DNA from: an uncultured Ruminococcus sp.
Lineage (GTDB): Bacteria > Bacillota > Clostridia > Oscillospirales > CAG-272
Assembly: GCA_902782785.1 (NCBI GenBank)
Contig: CACZOH010000121.1
Location: forward strand, 1-8,456
Direction: 5' to 3'
Length of the DNA: 8,456 nt
This document shows positions 7,164-8,456 of the stretch, piece by piece. The translations under genes and the position numbers were made by a program. The notes under the pieces were generated by a model. The model had not been told where the DNA came from and did no database searches. It was given only the letters and a program-made list of their open reading frames with translations. Numbering within the stretch: the first letter of the stretch is position 1; the number at the start of each line of letters is the position of its first letter.

Positions 7164-8051
7164 TCATTCAATGTTCTGTATCTGTTCCCTTATTTTTTCG
7201 ATCTCGCATTTTATTGCGACTACGTTTGCGGTGATCGCGGAATTCTGCGCTTTGGAGCCCGTTGTATTCGCCTCTCTGTTCATTTCCTGACACCAGAAAT
7301 CGAGGTTTCTGCCCGCGGGTCCGTCGCCGTCAAGCGTTTCGTTGAAAGCTTTTATGTGCGATCTGAGCCGTACAAGCTCCTCGTCCGTCGCCACTCTGTC
7401 GGCGAATATCGCGCATTCCGTTATCACACGGCTTTCGTCGACGGAGGAGCCTGTTTCGGCAAGCGCTTCCTTCAGCTTTTTCATCAACCGCTCTTCGTAT
7501 TCCTTTACGGCGTCGCCGGACCGGGCTTCCGTATCGTCAACAACTGCTGAAATATTCTTAAGCTTCTGCTTTACGTCGGAAACGAGCCTTGCTCCCTCCG
7601 CGGCGCGCGCCGAATCAAACTTTTCCGCCGCCTCGGTGAGTACGGTTTTGATCCGCTCCCAGTCTGCCTCAAGGTCGTCTTCTTTTTTCTTTACGGTGAA
7701 GATATCTCTGTTTTCCGCTACCTTCATTACCGAAATGTCGTCGCACAGACCGAATTCGTCGCGGAGCTTTTTCAGCGCCTCTATATACTGCGCGGCGTAA
7801 TCGGAATCGAGCGAAAGCTCCTCACCCTCAGTCTGCGGTACGTCGACGGAAATATACACGTCCACCTTGCCGCGGTTTATGCCCGTGGATAAGAGCAGCG
7901 GTTTTATCCTCTCCTCCGCAAACGTATAAGCTCTCGGCAGCTTTACGGAAACGTCAAGCGTCCTGTTGTTCACGGACTTGATCTCAACGGTTATATCGAA
8001 ACCGTCTATCGTCTGCCGCGCCCTGCCGTAGCCTGTCATACTTTTAAGCAT
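7164..8051 (-). CDS. yicC: YicC/YloC-family endoribonuclease
   Basis: Member of the YicC/YloC family (YicC_N and DUF1732 domains), shown to be endoribonucleases involved in RNA turnover; the substrates here are unknown. It has 295 residues, the usual length. The N-terminal signature is MTGYGRA (5-11) and EIKSVNNRTLD (23-33). The C-terminal domain carries FADRVATDEELVRLRSHI (216-233) and GRNLDFWCQEMNREANTTGSKAQ (247-269), the most conserved part of the family. The middle (about 120-200) is charged and probably helical. ATG at 8051 has GAGG about ten bases upstream. It is the first gene of the operon, with a leader of about 25 bases after the predicted transcription start. The B. subtilis name for the equivalent is yloC. 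Confidence 0.95.
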   Translation of the reverse strand: MLKSMTGYGRARQTIDGFDITVEIKSVNNRTLDVSVKLPRAYTFAEERIKPLLLSTGINRGKVDVYISVDVPQTEGEELSLDSDYAAQYIEALKKLRDEFGLCDDISVMKVAENRDIFTVKKKEDDLEADWERIKTVLTEAAEKFDSARAAEGARLVSDVKQKLKNISAVVDDTEARSGDAVKEYEERLMKKLKEALAETGSSVDESRVITECAIFADRVATDEELVRLRSHIKAFNETLDGDGPAGRNLDFWCQEMNREANTTGSKAQNSAITANVVAIKCEIEKIREQIQNIE

Positions 8052-8083
8052 TTTTTCTTCCTCATTATTTAATTTATAAGATT

Positions 8084-8112
8084 ATTATAATGAAAATCGC
8101 GCTGCTTGTCAA
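8084..8112 (-). promoter_or_regulatory. Consensus sigma-A promoter of the nine-gene operon
   Basis: On the minus strand the -35 box TTGACA (8107-8112) and the -10 box TATAAT (8084-8089) both match the consensus at all six bases, and the spacer is exactly 17 bases (8090-8106). Transcription should start near 8077, giving a leader of about 25 bases before the yicC ATG, with its ribosome binding site. An A/T-rich stretch just upstream (8113-8136, AAAAATTAAGTTAAAAAAA on the minus strand) resembles an UP element. Such a promoter should be strong and constitutive unless a repressor acts on it. Confidence 0.92.
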
Positions 8113-8137
8113 TTTTTTTAACTTAATTTTTAAAAAG

Positions 8138-8167
8138 TGTTTACCTATGCTCAAAATACGGTAAACA
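8138..8167. repeat. Perfect 8-base inverted repeat upstream of the operon promoter
   Basis: TGTTTACC (8138-8145) and GGTAAACA (8160-8167) are exact reverse complements separated by 14 bases, so the arm centres are 22 bases apart, about two helical turns. The dyad lies 26-55 bases upstream of the -35 box. It is far enough from the tRNA terminator not to belong to it. A binding site for a dimeric regulator is possible; chance in an AT-rich spacer is also possible. I do not recognise the motif. Confidence 0.5.
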
Positions 8168-8251
8168 GTTTGTATATATTTTTAATTTCTGAGCGATCCG
8201 GAAACTCATGGCTCTTTTGCGGAAAGTAAATATATGATACCTGAATAAATC

Positions 8252-8278
8252 AAAAAAGCACGCCGAAGCGTGCTTTTT
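8252..8278 (-). terminator. Rho-independent terminator of the tRNA operon
   Basis: On the minus strand the stem AAAAAGCACGC (8278-8268) pairs perfectly with GCGTGCTTTTT (8263-8253) around a TTCG loop, and T continues to 8252, giving a six-T tail. The C(UUCG)G tetraloop is an unusually stable hairpin cap. The hairpin starts two bases after the end of tRNA-Glu. The A run in the ascending arm gives a T5 tail on the plus strand too, so weak two-way termination is possible. It separates the tRNA unit from the yicC promoter. Confidence 0.95.
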
Positions 8279-8280
8279 CA

Positions 8281-8352
8281 TGACCCGTAGCAGACTCGAA
8301 CTGCTGTTACAGCCGTGAAAGGGCCGTGTCTTAACCACTTGACCAACGGGCC
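8281..8352 (-). tRNA. tRNA-Glu(TTC)
   Basis: A 72-base cloverleaf fits fully. Acceptor GGCCCGT pairs with ACGGGTC (one G.U at 2-71). The D arm is GTCA with loop AGTGGTTA. The anticodon stem CGGCC/GGCTG has one G.U, with loop CTTTCAC and anticodon TTC. The T arm is AGCAG/CTGCT with loop TTCGAGT. The discriminator is A73 and CCA is not encoded, so it must be added by the nucleotidyltransferase. A37 makes it a possible RlmN substrate, by analogy with E. coli. It lies 7 bases after tRNA-Met and is followed at once by the terminator. Confidence 0.97.
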
Positions 8353-8359
8353 TTATAAG

Positions 8360-8433
8360 TAGCGGAAGTTGGACTTGAACCCACGACCTACCGGGTATGA
8401 ACCGGTTGCTCTAGCCAACTGAGCTATTCCGCC
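8360..8433 (-). tRNA. Elongator tRNA-Met(CAT)
   Basis: A 74-base cloverleaf. Acceptor GGCGGAA pairs with TTCCGCT (G.U at 1-72). The D arm is GCTC/GAGC with loop AGTTGGCTA. The anticodon stem ACCGG/CCGGT carries loop TTCATAC, anticodon CAT. The body resembles B. subtilis elongator tRNA-Met; it lacks the three G-C pairs of an initiator anticodon stem (GGG/CCC) and has a paired 1-72 end. A tRNA-Ile2 with modified CAT is less likely from the overall sequence. The T stem GTGGG/CCAAC has a G.A mismatch at 51-63. The discriminator is A73 and CCA is not encoded. Confidence 0.93.
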
Positions 8434-8456
8434 ATATGCAGTTTTTTTGCGACTGC
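8434..8456. other. Spacer upstream of tRNA-Met at the window edge
   Basis: The 23 bases before tRNA-Met hold a short inverted repeat, GCAGT (8438-8442) and ACTGC (8452-8456), around nine bases. On the minus strand the edge reads GCAGTCGC, which could also be the 3' end of a further tRNA. The window is too short to decide; no promoter is visible here. Confidence 0.3.

Noticed and set aside
8036..8065. Tiny upstream frame (ATG at 8065, nine codons) overlapping the yicC start
   Set aside because: It has no ribosome binding site and starts only about 12 bases after the predicted transcription start; its ATG overlaps the yicC ribosome binding region by chance.
8191..8214. Weak GAGC/GCTC inverted repeat in the spacer
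   Set aside because: Only four-base arms around a long loop; expected by chance.
8141..8338. 65-codon open frame on the minus strand across the tRNA-Glu and terminator
   Set aside because: It runs through a clear tRNA gene and a terminator hairpin, so it is not coding.

Overview
This window looks like chromosomal housekeeping DNA from a Gram-positive anaerobe of the class Clostridia, probably near the Oscillospiraceae/Ruminococcaceae. The assignment rests on gene content and order: yicC, remA (DUF370), gmk, rpoZ, priA, def, fmt, rsmB, rlmN is the classic Bacillota cluster (yloC to yloN in Bacillus subtilis). Other supports are the remA gene, the strong AGGAGG-type ribosome binding sites and tRNA genes that do not encode CCA. 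The exact lineage is inference.

Layout: every supported gene is on the minus strand, so transcription runs from the right edge to the left. At the right edge (8281-8433) lie two tRNA genes, elongator tRNA-Met(CAT) then tRNA-Glu(TTC), 7 bases apart. A compact hairpin terminator with a UUCG loop follows directly (8252-8278). An AT-rich spacer of about 200 bases then carries a perfect 8-base inverted repeat (8138-8167) and a textbook sigma-A promoter (TTGACA, 17 bases, TATAAT; 8084-8112). From there nine genes run without a real gap: yicC, remA, gmk, rpoZ, priA, def, fmt, rsmB and rlmN, the last cut by the left edge. Junctions are short gaps or overlaps of the TGATG, TAATG and ATGA kind, so this is one translationally coupled operon.

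The genes combine RNA turnover (yicC), a DNA-binding matrix/osmolyte regulator (remA), GMP phosphorylation (gmk), an RNA polymerase subunit (rpoZ), replication restart (priA), N-terminal formyl-methionine handling (fmt adds the formyl group to initiator Met-tRNA, def removes it from proteins) and ribosomal RNA methylation (rsmB, rlmN). One link across the window is that tRNA-Glu with A37 is, in Escherichia coli, a known second substrate of RlmN.

I found no mobile element, CRISPR array, defence or biosynthetic system, and nothing I would call a new system. The points worth a second look are modest: coaBC is absent from its usual place between rpoZ and priA; PriA has DEEQ instead of DEEH in its Walker B motif; the omega subunit has lost two usually basic residues; elongator tRNA-Met has a G.A mismatch in its T stem; and an unexplained dyad sits upstream of the operon promoter.
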